Assembly (NCBI RefSeq): GCF_040819555.1
Contig: NZ_CP161920.1
Location: forward strand, 3,471,001 to 3,535,000
Source: Nitratireductor sp. GISD-1A_MAKvit
GTDB lineage: Bacteria > Pseudomonadota > Alphaproteobacteria > Rhizobiales > Rhizobiaceae
Direction: 5' to 3'
Length of the DNA: 64,000 nt
Shown: positions 35,063 through 44,314 of the stretch, piece by piece
How the letters are laid out: the number at the start of each line of letters is the position of its first letter
How positions within the stretch are numbered: position 1 is the first letter of the stretch
Notes under the pieces: generated by a model
What the model was told of the DNA's origin: nothing
The model's database searches: none
Seen by the model: the letters and a program-made list of their open reading frames with translations, nothing else
Made by a program: the position numbers and the translations under genes

Positions 35063-38000
35063 TCAGCCGGCCCGCGCCACAGCCTCGAAACTTTCTTCCA
35101 GAACGCCCAGAAGATGGTCTGCATTGGCCTTGGAGAAGATCATCGAAGGGCGCATTTTCAGCACGTTGTCGTATGGCCCTTCCGTGCCCATCAACACGCC
35201 GCGCGCCCGCGCCTCGTTGCAGATGGCACGCGCCGCCGCGGTGGCGGGAACCTTCGTCTCGCGGTCTTCCACCAGTTCGATGCCAAGGAAGAGGCCCATG
35301 CCGCGCACATCGCCAATCACAGGGTAGCGGTGCTGAAGCTCGATGAAGCCCGCCTTGAGATAGGCGCCGATTTCCGCTGCGTTCTGGCGCAGGCCATCAC
35401 GCTCGATCGTGTCGATCACCGCAAGCCCCACCGCACAGGAGACCGGGTTGCCGCCAAACGTGTTGAAATACTCCATGCCATTGTGGAAGCTTTCGGCGAT
35501 CTCGCGCCGCACCACCAGCGCACCCATCGGATGGCCGTTGCCGATGGGCTTGCCCACCGTGGCGATGTCGGGCACCACGCCCTGCGTCTCAAACGCCCAC
35601 CAATGGCTGCCGATACGGCCAAAGCCCACCTGCACCTCGTCGGCGATGCAGAGGCCGCCTGCCGCCCGCACCATGCGGTAAACCTCCTCCAGATAGCCTT
35701 CCGGCATAAAGACCTGCCCGGCAACGCTTGGGATGGATTCGGCAATAAAGAAACCTGGCGCCTCGCCTCTCGCCGCCATGGCGTCGATCTGCTCTGCCAC
35801 GCTTACGGCAAAGCGCTTTGCCAGTTCTTCCTGTGGCCAGTCGGCTGGTGCGCGATAGGCATCCGGCAGGGCGGCCACATGCACATGCGGCTTTGGCTCC
35901 TGCCCGCCCTTGCGACGAAACTTGTAGGGACTGAGATCGATCAGTTCTTGCGTGGTACCATGATACGACCAATCGAGAACGATGGCGTTCTCCCGGCCCG
36001 TATGTGCCCGCATCATGCGCAGCGCCAGACTGTTCGCCTCCGAACCCGAATTCACGAAGGCCGCAATGGAGAGTTCCTCGGGCATGGTCGCCGTCAGACG
36101 CTCAGCATAGGCGACGATGTTGTCATGCAGATAGCGCGTATTGGTGTTGAGCGTGGCCGCCTGCGTGGCCAGCGCCTCCACCACCGCCGGGTGACAATGG
36201 CCAAGATGGCAGACATTGTTGAAGCAATCGAGATAGGCGCGGCCGCGATCATCGATCAGCCAGACGCCCTCGCCCTTCACGAACTTGATCGGCTCCTCAT
36301 AGGAAATCGACAGGTTCGGCAGGAGCAGCGACTGGCGCTTCTCCACGATCTCGGCCTTGGAAAGCCGCCCCGCATCCACCGCCACGAGCCCGGCGAAATC
36401 GCTGGCATCGGGGAAAAGCTCACCCCATGTTTCCAGATAGCGCGTCTCACCAACGCCCAGAATGTCGTCGGCGCTCATCGTCGTGTCGCAGGCGATCTGC
36501 AGATGCAGATGCGGCATCCAGCCGCCATTTTCCTTCGGCCCACCCATATGCGCCAGGAATGCGCCGGCCTCGACCCGGTCGCCGACTTTCAGCCGGTCCA
36601 CCACCTCATGGGCAAGATGCCCCCACAGCGACAGGAAGGCAGGACCATCCTCGGGCGCATGCTCCAGCACCATCACCGCGCCATAGCCAAGCCGCGCTGG
36701 CTCGATGCTCACCTCGCGCACGATGCCTGCGACCGGTGCATAGAGCGCAGCCCCCGCCGGCAGGAAAAGATCGAGCCCCAGATGCCGCGTGCGGCGGGTA
36801 CCGGCGATCAGGCGGGATTCGAAAATCTCGCTCGTATAGACCCCGCGATCCTCGCCCCACGGGCCGATGCCCAGAATGCGCGTCGCATCGCCCACTGCCT
36901 CTTCCCACAGCGCCTGCGCCTCGTCGGGACGTTCCTCGGCGGATGCGATGGCGATTGCATCGCTCCGGTCGCCCAGAGGCACATGCGCCGTTGGATAGCT
37001 TGCGGCCGGCCGCGCCAGCACCGGCGCAAAGCGGCGGCGGTTCTTCGCAAGCCAGCTTTTCACCGCGCGCGCACCCCGCATCGCTTCAAAGCCGCAGGCA
37101 CTGCGCAAAACGGCCGTGGCAAAGCGCGGGTCCATCGCACCAAGCCGGCGCAGAAGATCCCAGGCCGGCTTTTCGCTGACAGCGAGATAGGGATTGTCGG
37201 CCACTTCCGATTGACGGCTGGCCGAGATCGTCACCGAAGTGACAAGCCGCATGGCGACGAGATCGAACAGGAGATCGACCTCTTCTTCAAGCAAGGGATA
37301 CTGCGCGTGGAACCCCGCAGCCAGCGCCCCGATCGCCCCCAGCGGGTCATCGCAGTCGAGCGCGCCATAGGCACCGGCAATCGCCACTTCGCAGATCAGC
37401 GCGCTGTAAAGCGCATCGCCGAAATCGATCAGGCCGCAGATCTTGGTATGATCCTCCGGGTCGACCAGCACGTTCCAGTCATTGGCGTCATTGTGGATCA
37501 CCCCGCCGCGCAGGCGCGAAAGCCGCGGCAGCACATCGGCCTCAAACCGTGCGATGAAGCGCTCTGCAAGCGCCCGGTCATCCGCATCGCGGATATGGTC
37601 AAGCCGCGCGCGGCTGTTGCCGGCCAGTCGCAGATCCCAGTCGAGTGCCCGCACCGCGCCGGGATGCATGAAACCCTTGAGTGCACTGTTGAACCGGCCA
37701 AGCAGCCCGCCGAGGCTTTGCATGGCCGCCTCGCTGCGTGGCACTTCGGCAAGCGGCGTGCCTTCGATCCAGCTGACAAGCCGCAGCCGGTGCGTCGCAC
37801 CGTTCGCACCTTCAACAGAACCCAGCGCCTCACCCTTCAGTGTGGGAAGAAGCTGCGGCACCGGCAGGTCCGGCGCAGCTTGCCTCATGTGCTGCAGGAG
37901 CGCCGTCTGGAAATCGCTTTCTTCGGACGGTTCGGCCGCGTTGACGACCTTGAAGATGAACGCGCCATCCGGCGTCTTCACCTTGAAATTCTGGTCCCGT

Positions 38001-38107
38001 TCGCTCGCCAGCGCCGAAAGTGTGCCCTCGATGCCATAGACATCCTTGAGGAGCCCTGCCGCCTCTTCCTCAGAAAAGCGCGGAACCGTGTCGAGAATTG
38101 CGGTCAT
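35063..38107 (-). CDS. Three-domain fusion: APH-type kinase, M23 peptidase-like domain, class III aminotransferase (phospho-lyase type)
   Basis: A 1014-residue protein. Residues ~1-330: aminoglycoside/hydroxylysine-kinase-like domain with GGVIHNDANDWNVLV and LIDFGDA. Residues ~410-560: M23-like domain with HLGLD and HLHLQ, the two zinc-ligand motifs. Residues ~600-1010: PLP aminotransferase fold with VNSGSEANSLALRMMRAHTG, DEVQVGFGRIGSHWW and the PLP-lysine segment VGKPIGNGHPMGALV. The GKPxGNGHP form is typical of ethanolamine-phosphate and 5-phosphohydroxylysine phospho-lyases rather than true transaminases. Together the ends suggest phosphorylation of an amino alcohol followed by elimination of phosphate and ammonia. 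No signal peptide is visible, so the M23 part is unexplained. It is the last gene of the Liv operon. Confidence 0.88.
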   Translation of the reverse strand: MTAILDTVPRFSEEEAAGLLKDVYGIEGTLSALASERDQNFKVKTPDGAFIFKVVNAAEPSEESDFQTALLQHMRQAAPDLPVPQLLPTLKGEALGSVEGANGATHRLRLVSWIEGTPLAEVPRSEAAMQSLGGLLGRFNSALKGFMHPGAVRALDWDLRLAGNSRARLDHIRDADDRALAERFIARFEADVLPRLSRLRGGVIHNDANDWNVLVDPEDHTKICGLIDFGDALYSALICEVAIAGAYGALDCDDPLGAIGALAAGFHAQYPLLEEEVDLLFDLVAMRLVTSVTISASRQSEVADNPYLAVSEKPAWDLLRRLGAMDPRFATAVLRSACGFEAMRGARAVKSWLAKNRRRFAPVLARPAASYPTAHVPLGDRSDAIAIASAEERPDEAQALWEEAVGDATRILGIGPWGEDRGVYTSEIFESRLIAGTRRTRHLGLDLFLPAGAALYAPVAGIVREVSIEPARLGYGAVMVLEHAPEDGPAFLSLWGHLAHEVVDRLKVGDRVEAGAFLAHMGGPKENGGWMPHLHLQIACDTTMSADDILGVGETRYLETWGELFPDASDFAGLVAVDAGRLSKAEIVEKRQSLLLPNLSISYEEPIKFVKGEGVWLIDDRGRAYLDCFNNVCHLGHCHPAVVEALATQAATLNTNTRYLHDNIVAYAERLTATMPEELSIAAFVNSGSEANSLALRMMRAHTGRENAIVLDWSYHGTTQELIDLSPYKFRRKGGQEPKPHVHVAALPDAYRAPADWPQEELAKRFAVSVAEQIDAMAARGEAPGFFIAESIPSVAGQVFMPEGYLEEVYRMVRAAGGLCIADEVQVGFGRIGSHWWAFETQGVVPDIATVGKPIGNGHPMGALVVRREIAESFHNGMEYFNTFGGNPVSCAVGLAVIDTIERDGLRQNAAEIGAYLKAGFIELQHRYPVIGDVRGMGLFLGIELVEDRETKVPATAAARAICNEARARGVLMGTEGPYDNVLKMRPSMIFSKANADHLLGVLEESFEAVARAG

Positions 38108-38191
38108 GCTGAACCCTCCCGCGTGCCGTTTCCGGCCGTGTCATCCATGCAGCGATCTAGACCACTTCCGGGGTCGTTGGGAACTCCTGAT

Positions 38192-38828
38192 CTAAGAGAG
38201 TTCCGCGATCAACTCTTCCGTCGTCACCTGCCGGCAATAGCCCTTGATGGTGCGCAGCGAATTGTCATGCCGCTCCTGGCTGTAGGTCAGGCAGGCATCC
38301 GTCACCTGCGTCACCAGATAGCCCAGATCGCAGGCATCGCGAATGGCGCTCTCCACGCATTGATCGGTGATCAGCCCGCAGATGATGAGCTGCTTCACAC
38401 CCAGATTGCGCAGAATGTAGTCGATATGGGTGGAAACGAACACGGAGGAAGAGGATTTCGGCAAAACGATCTCGTCTTCACCCGGCGCGATCTCGTCGAT
38501 CACCTTGCCGTCCCACGAGCCCTTGGGCACATTGAAGCCCGTGATCTTGTAATCCAGGCTGCGGTCACGTCCGTCGAGCGTCAGGCTTTCGATGGTGGTG
38601 TACATCACCTCCACGCCAGCCTTGCGGCAGGCTGCCTGCAACTTCTGCATGCGCGGGATCACCTCGCCCTCCAGCCGGTCGAAATACCAGCCATATTTCT
38701 CGTTCAGTGTCTTCTCGTCGAGATCTGCAAACTCCGCGCCGTTCTTCTTGGCGCTGAAATTCTGCACATCCACATAGAGGATCGCGGCCTGGGGCCGGCT
38801 CGATGGGAACGTTGCGCGTGAGTTCCAT
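38192..38828 (-). CDS. Isochorismatase-like cysteine hydrolase (frameshifted)
   Basis: Cysteine hydrolase of the isochorismatase-like superfamily, ~211 residues after correction. The first strand AAILYVDVQNFSAKKNGAEF holds the catalytic Asp; VLPKSSSSVFVSTHIDYILRNLGVKQLIICGLITDQCVESAIRDA carries the Lys and catalytic Cys. The correct N-terminus (MELTRNVPIEPAQAAILYVDVQN) requires removal of one base in the run at 38792-38795 (TGGGGCCGG on the plus strand); as read, the ATG frame is lost. Family members hydrolyse amides such as N-carbamoylsarcosine or nicotinamide. It lies 2 nt after the upstream amidohydrolase and belongs to the same operon. Confidence 0.84.
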
Positions 38829-38830
38829 GT

Positions 38831-39613
38831 CTATAACTCCGTTGCGAAGCGATGAATGACGGTGGCCATGAGCTTTGCCCATTCCGCTTGCCCGTCAGCA
38901 TCTGAGATGAGGTCGTTGCGTATTTCGATGAGACTGTGGGGCAGACCGCTTTCTTCCCCGTGGCGCGGCACGAACCAGTCCGACTCATCATCGATCTGAT
39001 AGGGTTCGTTCATGCCCACGGTCAGGTCCGGCGCACTCTCCAGAACGAGATGCCGCAGCCGCTCTGAGGTCGCGGCGTCCTTACGGTAAAGGAAACTGAT
39101 TTCCCAGGGCCGATTCACACCATCCTGAAGCTGTGGATTGAAGCTGTGGATTGAGAGAATTGCCCGGCAGTTCGGCTGGCCGCGCAATTTTGCAACGGCT
39201 GTATTGAAAGGGTCGAAAATTTCGCGCCGGCGTGCCGCGCGCTGCCCGGGCGTCAGGCCCCGATTGCCCGGCACCGGCACACCATCGCTCACTTCCGGCA
39301 TCGCATCGGGGGCTTCCGGCGGGCGGTTGCAATCGATCACAAGCCGGCTGTAGCTCTGCAGGATGGCCGGCGCACCGATCTGGTCCGCAAGCAGCCGTGT
39401 CACCCCGGCAGCACCGATATCCCATCCGATATGGGCATCGAGCGCTTCCGCGCTCAGCCCCAGGTCATCAAGCGCCTGCGGGACTGTCTTCCCTGCATGC
39501 TCGCAGACCAGAAGCACCGGAAAACTGCTGTCTCCATTGATGATCGTGACCGGATCAGGGTCGAGCGACGCCAGAAGCCGATCGCTCTCCCCGACAGATG
39601 TGTGAAGGCTCAT
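38831..39613 (-). CDS. N-formylglutamate amidohydrolase family protein
   Basis: A 260-residue protein of the N-formylglutamate amidohydrolase family. Visible blocks are SFPVLLVCEHAGKTVP near the N-terminus (metal-binding Glu-His), HIGWDIGAAGVTRLLAD, YSRLVIDCNRPPEAPDAMPEVSDG, AILSIHSFNP (second metal His) and SLIEIRNDLI. The ATG at 39613 has GGAG upstream and overlaps the livH stop (ATGA), so it is translated with the transporter. In this setting it may cleave an N-acyl or N-formyl amino acid taken up by the Liv system, rather than act in histidine degradation; no hut genes are nearby. Confidence 0.87.
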   Translation of the reverse strand: MSLHTSVGESDRLLASLDPDPVTIINGDSSFPVLLVCEHAGKTVPQALDDLGLSAEALDAHIGWDIGAAGVTRLLADQIGAPAILQSYSRLVIDCNRPPEAPDAMPEVSDGVPVPGNRGLTPGQRAARRREIFDPFNTAVAKLRGQPNCRAILSIHSFNPQLQDGVNRPWEISFLYRKDAATSERLRHLVLESAPDLTVGMNEPYQIDDESDWFVPRHGEESGLPHSLIEIRNDLISDADGQAEWAKLMATVIHRFATEL

Positions 39614-40503
39614 ACTTTCTCCGCCTTGAGGGCTGGCGACGGGATAAGGCCGTTCGGGCGGAAGATCAGCACGAGAACGACCAGGCAAAGGGCGATGGGA
39701 TCTCGGAATTCCTGCATGCCGGCAGGCAGATAGGCCGCCAGATAGATTTCGATGAAACCAAGCAGAAAGCCGCCGGCCACGGCGCCGCGCAGCGAGCCGA
39801 GACCACCCAGAATGGCGGCAATAAAGGCTTTCAGAACGGGCGTGAAACCCATCAGCGGATCGACCGAAGCGCGCTGGCTGACCCAGAGCACGGCGGCAAC
39901 ACCAGCGAGAAAACCCGACAGCGCGAACGCACCTGCAATCACCGTATTGGCGCGGATGCCCATGAGGCGGGCCACCGAAAAATCCTCCGCTGCCGCCCGC
40001 ATGGCGATGCCGATGCGGTGGTGCTTCATGAAACGGTCGAGAAAGATCAGCATCACGATGGTGGTGACGATTGCCGCAATCTTGTTCACGCCGATCACCA
40101 GCCCGCCAAAGCGCACGCTTTCAGACAGGATTTCCGGCACCAGAACCGCCTGCGAACGGGCGGAAATGAAGTTCTGAAACAGAACCTGCAATATCATCGA
40201 GACGGCGAAACTGGTCACCAGCATCGTCGCGCCGGAAGCGTTTCTCACCGGCCTGAAGGCAATGCGCTCCATGGCCACGGCGGCAAGCACCGCAGCCGCA
40301 ATGGCAAGCAGGATGGAGAAAGCGAAGGGAACCCCCGCCAGCCCGCAGGCCATTAGAATGTAGCCGGCGATGGTCATCAACTCGCCATGGGCGAAATTGA
40401 TCAGCCCCATGGTGGAAAAGACCATCGCAAGACCCAGCGCAAGCAGCGCATAGGTGCCGCCGAGTGCGAAGGCATTGACGGTTTGCTGTAAAAACAGATC
40501 CAT
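39610..40503 (-). CDS. livH: Branched-chain-type amino acid ABC permease
   Basis: A 297-residue inner-membrane permease with about eight helices. It starts MDLFLQQTVNAFALGGTYALLALGLAMVFSTMGLINFAHGELM, the standard LivH opening, and contains the cytoplasmic loop IGIAMRAAAEDFSVARLMGIRANTVI and ILGGLGSLRGAVAGGFLLGFIE. It overlaps the upstream ATPase by one base (TAATG) and the downstream amidohydrolase gene by four. Members of this family carry branched-chain amino acids, but also urea, amides and other amino compounds. Confidence 0.93.
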   Translation of the reverse strand: MDLFLQQTVNAFALGGTYALLALGLAMVFSTMGLINFAHGELMTIAGYILMACGLAGVPFAFSILLAIAAAVLAAVAMERIAFRPVRNASGATMLVTSFAVSMILQVLFQNFISARSQAVLVPEILSESVRFGGLVIGVNKIAAIVTTIVMLIFLDRFMKHHRIGIAMRAAAEDFSVARLMGIRANTVIAGAFALSGFLAGVAAVLWVSQRASVDPLMGFTPVLKAFIAAILGGLGSLRGAVAGGFLLGFIEIYLAAYLPAGMQEFRDPIALCLVVLVLIFRPNGLIPSPALKAEKV

Positions 40504-41220
40504 TAACTGGCCCCCAGATAGGCAGCTTGCAGCGTGTCGGAATTGCGCAGTTCGCCGGCCGTGCCGGAAGCTGCGATGCGGCCGCTGGCCATCACGTATC
40601 CGCGATCCGCGACTTCGAGCGCCATCGACACGTTCTGTTCGACGACCATCAACGTCACGCCCTGCTTGCGCAGCACGGTGATCAACTCGAAAACCTGCTC
40701 GACGATCTTCGGCGCGAGCCCCAGCGACGGCTCGTCAAGCAGGAGAAGACGCGGATTGCTCATCAACGCGCGGCCAACGGCCAGCATCTGCTGCTGGCCG
40801 CCCGAAAGCGTTCCAGCAAACTGATCACGGCGCTCGCGCAGAATCGGAAACAGGTCGAAAATTCGGTCAAAAGCCGTTTTCACCTCGGCCTTGTCCCGCA
40901 TGGAATAGGCGCCCATGAGCAGATTTTCCTGCACGCTGAGCGTACCGAAGACGCGCCGGCCCCTCCGGCGACAGCGTCATCCCCAGAGAAGCAAAGCGCT
41001 CGGGCGCGCTGCCGGTCACGTCCTGCCCCTTGAAGGTGATCTTGCCTGCGCTGGCCGGTGCCAGACCGACCAGCGCATTGAGCGTCGAGGACTTGCCCGC
41101 GCCATTGGCGCCCAGAAGCGCGATGATTTCGCCTTCACGCACGTCCAGATCGATACCGCGCACCGCGTTGACGGCACCGTATTGAACCTGGAGGGACTGG
41201 ACTGTCAGTAGCGCAGACAC
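40503..41220 (-). CDS. livF: Branched-chain-type amino acid ABC ATPase (frameshifted)
   Basis: LivF-type ATPase. The first part has Walker A GANGAGKSS and ends normally at LGMTLSPEG; the second has LSGGQQQMLAVGRAL, LLLLDEPSLGLAP and MVVEQN in another frame. Removing one base from the C run at 40960-40963 (CCGGCCCC on the plus strand) joins them as SPEGRRVFGTLSVQENLLMGAY, the usual LivF Q-loop/helical junction, and gives 238 residues, the family's normal size. As written, the gene would yield two fragments. Without it the importer would lack one of its two ATPase domains, since LivG is fused to LivM. Confidence 0.9.
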
Positions 41221-41229
41221 GTCATGACC

Positions 41230-42384
41230 TCACTGAACGCGGGGTTCGGGGATGAGCGAAGCGTCCGGTGTCGGTTGTCCGATCAGCTCGCGTCCGCCAT
41301 CCTTCACGCGGATCAGGCTTACCTCGCGCAGCGGCATTCCGTCCGTGCCCTTGTAGGTGATGGTGCTCGTCGCGCCCTGCACATTCTCCAGATTGGCGAT
41401 GGCATCGCGCAGCGTCTGTGCGTCGGTGGAACCGTCCGCCGCAATCACCGCCGCCTCCAGCACTTTCACAAGGTCGTAGCCGACTGCATTGAACACGGTT
41501 TCGGGAGCCTTGCCGTTCACCTCTTCGAACTTCTTGTTGAAGGCTTCGAGCGGGCTGCCCTCGGTCGGATGGCCCGCCGTCGTGAAGACAAGACCTTCAG
41601 CCACGGCACCCAGCGAGAAGGTGGTCGGGCTGTCGATGCCGTCGGACCCGATGATCTGGCTTTCCACGCCGGCAGCGCGCAGCGCCTTCAGCATTGAGGG
41701 GAAATCCGGCTCATAGGTCGAGGTCATGATGACATCGGGCTGCGGATCAAGTGCCGCAATGCGCGTGGCGATGGCGGAGAAATCCTGCTGACCAATCGTG
41801 TGCGTGTCCTCGCCCAGCATCTCGCCGCCCAGCTTCTCGAACACTTCCGCGAAATAGAGCGGCATGGTCGTGTACTGCGTGTCGGGCGAATAGATGATGT
41901 AGGCGCTGCGATGGCCCTCGTCATAGGCCCATTTCGCCGAGACCGTCGCCTGTACATTGTCGCCAGGGAAATTGGCGAACATGTAGTCACCGCCAATCTG
42001 CGGGAGAGTGGGCGAGGAGGCGCAGGTGGAGATCGCCGGGATCTGCGCTTCGGTCACGACACCAATGGCGGCAAGCGCCGGGTCGGCATCGCAGGGCAGC
42101 ACGATCACGGAAACGCCTTCATCCACCAGCTCCTGGGTGGCGATGGAGGTCTGTGCCGCGTCCGAACGCACATCTTTTTCCAGAAGCTCGATCTTGATCT
42201 TGCCGTCGATGCCGCCGGCTTCGTTGATCTCGTCCACGGCGATGTGAATGCCGTCGATCACGGGCGTGTCGAAGGGCGCAAGCGCGCCGGTCTGTGCGGT
42301 TGCAACGCCGACGCGCAGCGTTTCGGCCGCAGCCGGAAACGCCATCGCACTGGCGAGAAGCGTGGATATGAGCAGCTTGTTCAT
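41230..42384 (-). CDS. livK: Branched-chain-type amino acid ABC substrate-binding protein
   Basis: A 384-residue periplasmic receptor of the LivK type. Signal peptide MNKLLISTLLASAMAFPAAA, then ETLRVGVATAQTGALAPFDTPVIDGIHIAVDEINEAGGIDG, VSVIVLPCDADPALA, YMFANFPGDNVQATV, YTTMPLYFAEVFEKLGG and STYEPDFPSMLKALRAAG. GAGGGAA precedes the ATG at 42384. The ligand-contact regions differ enough from classical Leu/Ile/Val receptors that another amino compound is plausible. The fused permease-ATPase gene lies 31 nt upstream on the same strand. Confidence 0.92.
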   Translation of the reverse strand: MNKLLISTLLASAMAFPAAAETLRVGVATAQTGALAPFDTPVIDGIHIAVDEINEAGGIDGKIKIELLEKDVRSDAAQTSIATQELVDEGVSVIVLPCDADPALAAIGVVTEAQIPAISTCASSPTLPQIGGDYMFANFPGDNVQATVSAKWAYDEGHRSAYIIYSPDTQYTTMPLYFAEVFEKLGGEMLGEDTHTIGQQDFSAIATRIAALDPQPDVIMTSTYEPDFPSMLKALRAAGVESQIIGSDGIDSPTTFSLGAVAEGLVFTTAGHPTEGSPLEAFNKKFEEVNGKAPETVFNAVGYDLVKVLEAAVIAADGSTDAQTLRDAIANLENVQGATSTITYKGTDGMPLREVSLIRVKDGGRELIGQPTPDASLIPEPRVQ

Positions 42385-42415
42385 GTCAGTTCCCTCTTTC
42401 TTGTTTGTTCGTTTG

Positions 42416-44197
42416 TCAGGCGGCCTTGCCCGGCCCGAGATACGCCTCGATGACCGCCGGGTTCTCCCGGATGGCGGCCGGGGCGCCATCCGCAATAAGC
42501 TTTCCTTCGTTGAGCACGACGATGCGGTCGCACAGTTCGTTGATCAGTTTCAGATCATGATCGACGAGCACCACGCCGAGGCCGAGATCGGCGGAAAGCA
42601 CCTTCAGCCGCTCGATCAGATCGTCGGTCTCCTCGCGGTTCATGCCGGCTGCCGGTTCGTCGAGCAGAAGCAGCGTCGGCTCGCAGGCGAGCGCGCGCGC
42701 AATCTCGACCCGCCGCTGCTCGCCGTAAGAGAGCGTCCCCGCATCCTCGCCGGCGCGTTCCTCGATGCCGAGGCGCGCAAGGGCGGCACCCGCACGTTCC
42801 TCCGCATTCTTCCCGCCATGGGTGGAAAGGGCCGCTGCCAGTACGTTCTGATAAACCGTCAGCGTCGGAAACAGGCGGATGTTCTGGAAGGTACGGGCGA
42901 TGCCCGCATCGGCGATCTTCTCCGAGGCAACGCCGGTGAGAGACTTCGCCCCCAGCACCACGTCGCCTTCGGTCGGCTTCAGCACGCCGGAAATGATGTT
43001 CAAAAGCGTCGTCTTGCCCGAACCATTGGGGCCGATAAGGCCCAGGATCTCGCCCGGATTGACCGAGATGCTCACATCGTCCACCGCGCGCAGACCGCCG
43101 AACTGCATCGACACATGCTCGACCTTCAGACGGTCGTCGCTCGTGCGTCTCCCAAGTGCCTCGGCCTTCCCCCGTCTGGGCCTGAACGGGAAGACACGCT
43201 CTTCCCATTCCTTCAACCCCATCACGCCTTCCGACATGCGGAACATGGCGAATAGGATGAGCAGGCCGATGCCGATCTGCGTCGTGCCGAAAACGGACGG
43301 CAGCTCGAAACCGCCAATAGTCATTCCGCTTTCAAAGCGGCGCAGAATTTCGGTGATCACCGTGATCAGGATCGTACCGGAAATTGCACCGGTCACGGTG
43401 GTCATGCCGCCGACGATCAGCATCGCCAGAAGCAGGAACGTGTCGTGGAAATAGAATTTCTTGGGGCTGAAAGCGCCAAGGAAATGCGCGATCAGCGCGC
43501 CCGAGAGCGCCATGATGGCGGCGCTCAGAACCCATGAGACAAGGCGCTCGCGCTGCACATTGATGCCAACGGCCTTCGCCGCAATGGCGTTCTCACGGCC
43601 CGCCCTCAAGCGCAGGCCCGAAAGGGAATCGCGATACCAGCGCGCCGCGATCAGCGCGATCACACAGGCCACCGCGGCGATGATCAGCGTCGTGTCGCGC
43701 GGAACGCCGAAAAAGGACTGCGCGCCGCGCGTCACATCGCGCCAGCCGATGATCACGCCATGCACGATCACCAGAAGCCCGAGCGTCGCAATCGAGGCGG
43801 CAGAGCCTTCCAGCCTGCCGATGGCAATGCCGATCAGAAGCGCAATCACCGCTGTGACCAGAACCGCAACGATGATGGCGGGGATGAGCGAGAGTTCGGT
43901 GGCCGCAAGCCAGTCCGGCAGACCACGCAGCGTCGCCATTTTCAGCCCCGCCGGCAGCGTCAGAAGGCCCGATACATAGGCGCCGATGCCCATGAAGGCG
44001 ACATGGCCGAAACTCAGGATTCCGCTGTTTCCGCTATAGACGCCAATGCCCGTCACCGCGATCAGCGAGATGAAGAAAACGGTCAGCACACGCTCGGCAG
44101 CGGCACCGAAAAGCCCGGCAACAACAACGCCCGCCACCGCCAGAACGATAATGGCAACAGCCGCTGCAATGAAATGCTGGCGCGATGACGTGAACAT
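42416..44197 (-). CDS. Fused LivM permease - LivG ATPase
   Basis: A 593-residue fusion. Residues ~1-310 form a LivM-like permease (GVYSGNSGILSFGHVAFMGIGAYVSGLLTLPA, SGLRLRAGRENAIAAKAVGINV, MLIVGGMTTVTGAISGTIL). After a charged linker, residues ~350-593 form a LivG ATPase: VEHVSMQFGGLRAVDDVSISV, Walker A GPNGSGKTT, TFQNIRLFPTLTV, signature LSYGEQRRVEIARAL, Walker B LLLLDEP. It is the first gene of the minus-strand operon, divergent from the RpiR gene. No separate livM or livG is present, so the fusion must supply both functions. Confidence 0.93.
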   Translation of the reverse strand: MFTSSRQHFIAAAVAIIVLAVAGVVVAGLFGAAAERVLTVFFISLIAVTGIGVYSGNSGILSFGHVAFMGIGAYVSGLLTLPAGLKMATLRGLPDWLAATELSLIPAIIVAVLVTAVIALLIGIAIGRLEGSAASIATLGLLVIVHGVIIGWRDVTRGAQSFFGVPRDTTLIIAAVACVIALIAARWYRDSLSGLRLRAGRENAIAAKAVGINVQRERLVSWVLSAAIMALSGALIAHFLGAFSPKKFYFHDTFLLLAMLIVGGMTTVTGAISGTILITVITEILRRFESGMTIGGFELPSVFGTTQIGIGLLILFAMFRMSEGVMGLKEWEERVFPFRPRRGKAEALGRRTSDDRLKVEHVSMQFGGLRAVDDVSISVNPGEILGLIGPNGSGKTTLLNIISGVLKPTEGDVVLGAKSLTGVASEKIADAGIARTFQNIRLFPTLTVYQNVLAAALSTHGGKNAEERAGAALARLGIEERAGEDAGTLSYGEQRRVEIARALACEPTLLLLDEPAAGMNREETDDLIERLKVLSADLGLGVVLVDHDLKLINELCDRIVVLNEGKLIADGAPAAIRENPAVIEAYLGPGKAA

Positions 44198-44238
44198 GAA
44201 TTCCCCTTTTGCTCCCGTCCTCTAGCTTTGATATAATT

Positions 44239-44266
44239 TTTTCATAGTCAACCAGAAATTTTCATA
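44239..44266. promoter_or_regulatory. Direct repeats in the liv/rpiR divergent promoter region
   Basis: TTTTCATA occurs at 44239-44246 and again at 44259-44266, exactly 20 nt (about two helical turns) apart, and TCATA-N6-TATGA follows. The AT-rich region 44222-44290 separates the two divergent operons and would suit RpiR binding. Confidence 0.45.
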
Positions 44267-44314
44267 TTGACTTATGATTTTCAAAATCGTCTGTTTCGGA
44301 GGGAGGGGAATTCA

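Noticed and set aside
35024-38821. A 1265-codon open frame on the plus strand, antisense to the kinase fusion and cysteine hydrolase genes
   Set aside because: It resembles no protein family, is rich in His/Arg/Ala/Gly as expected from the reverse of GC-rich codons, and the opposite strand encodes clear enzyme domains.
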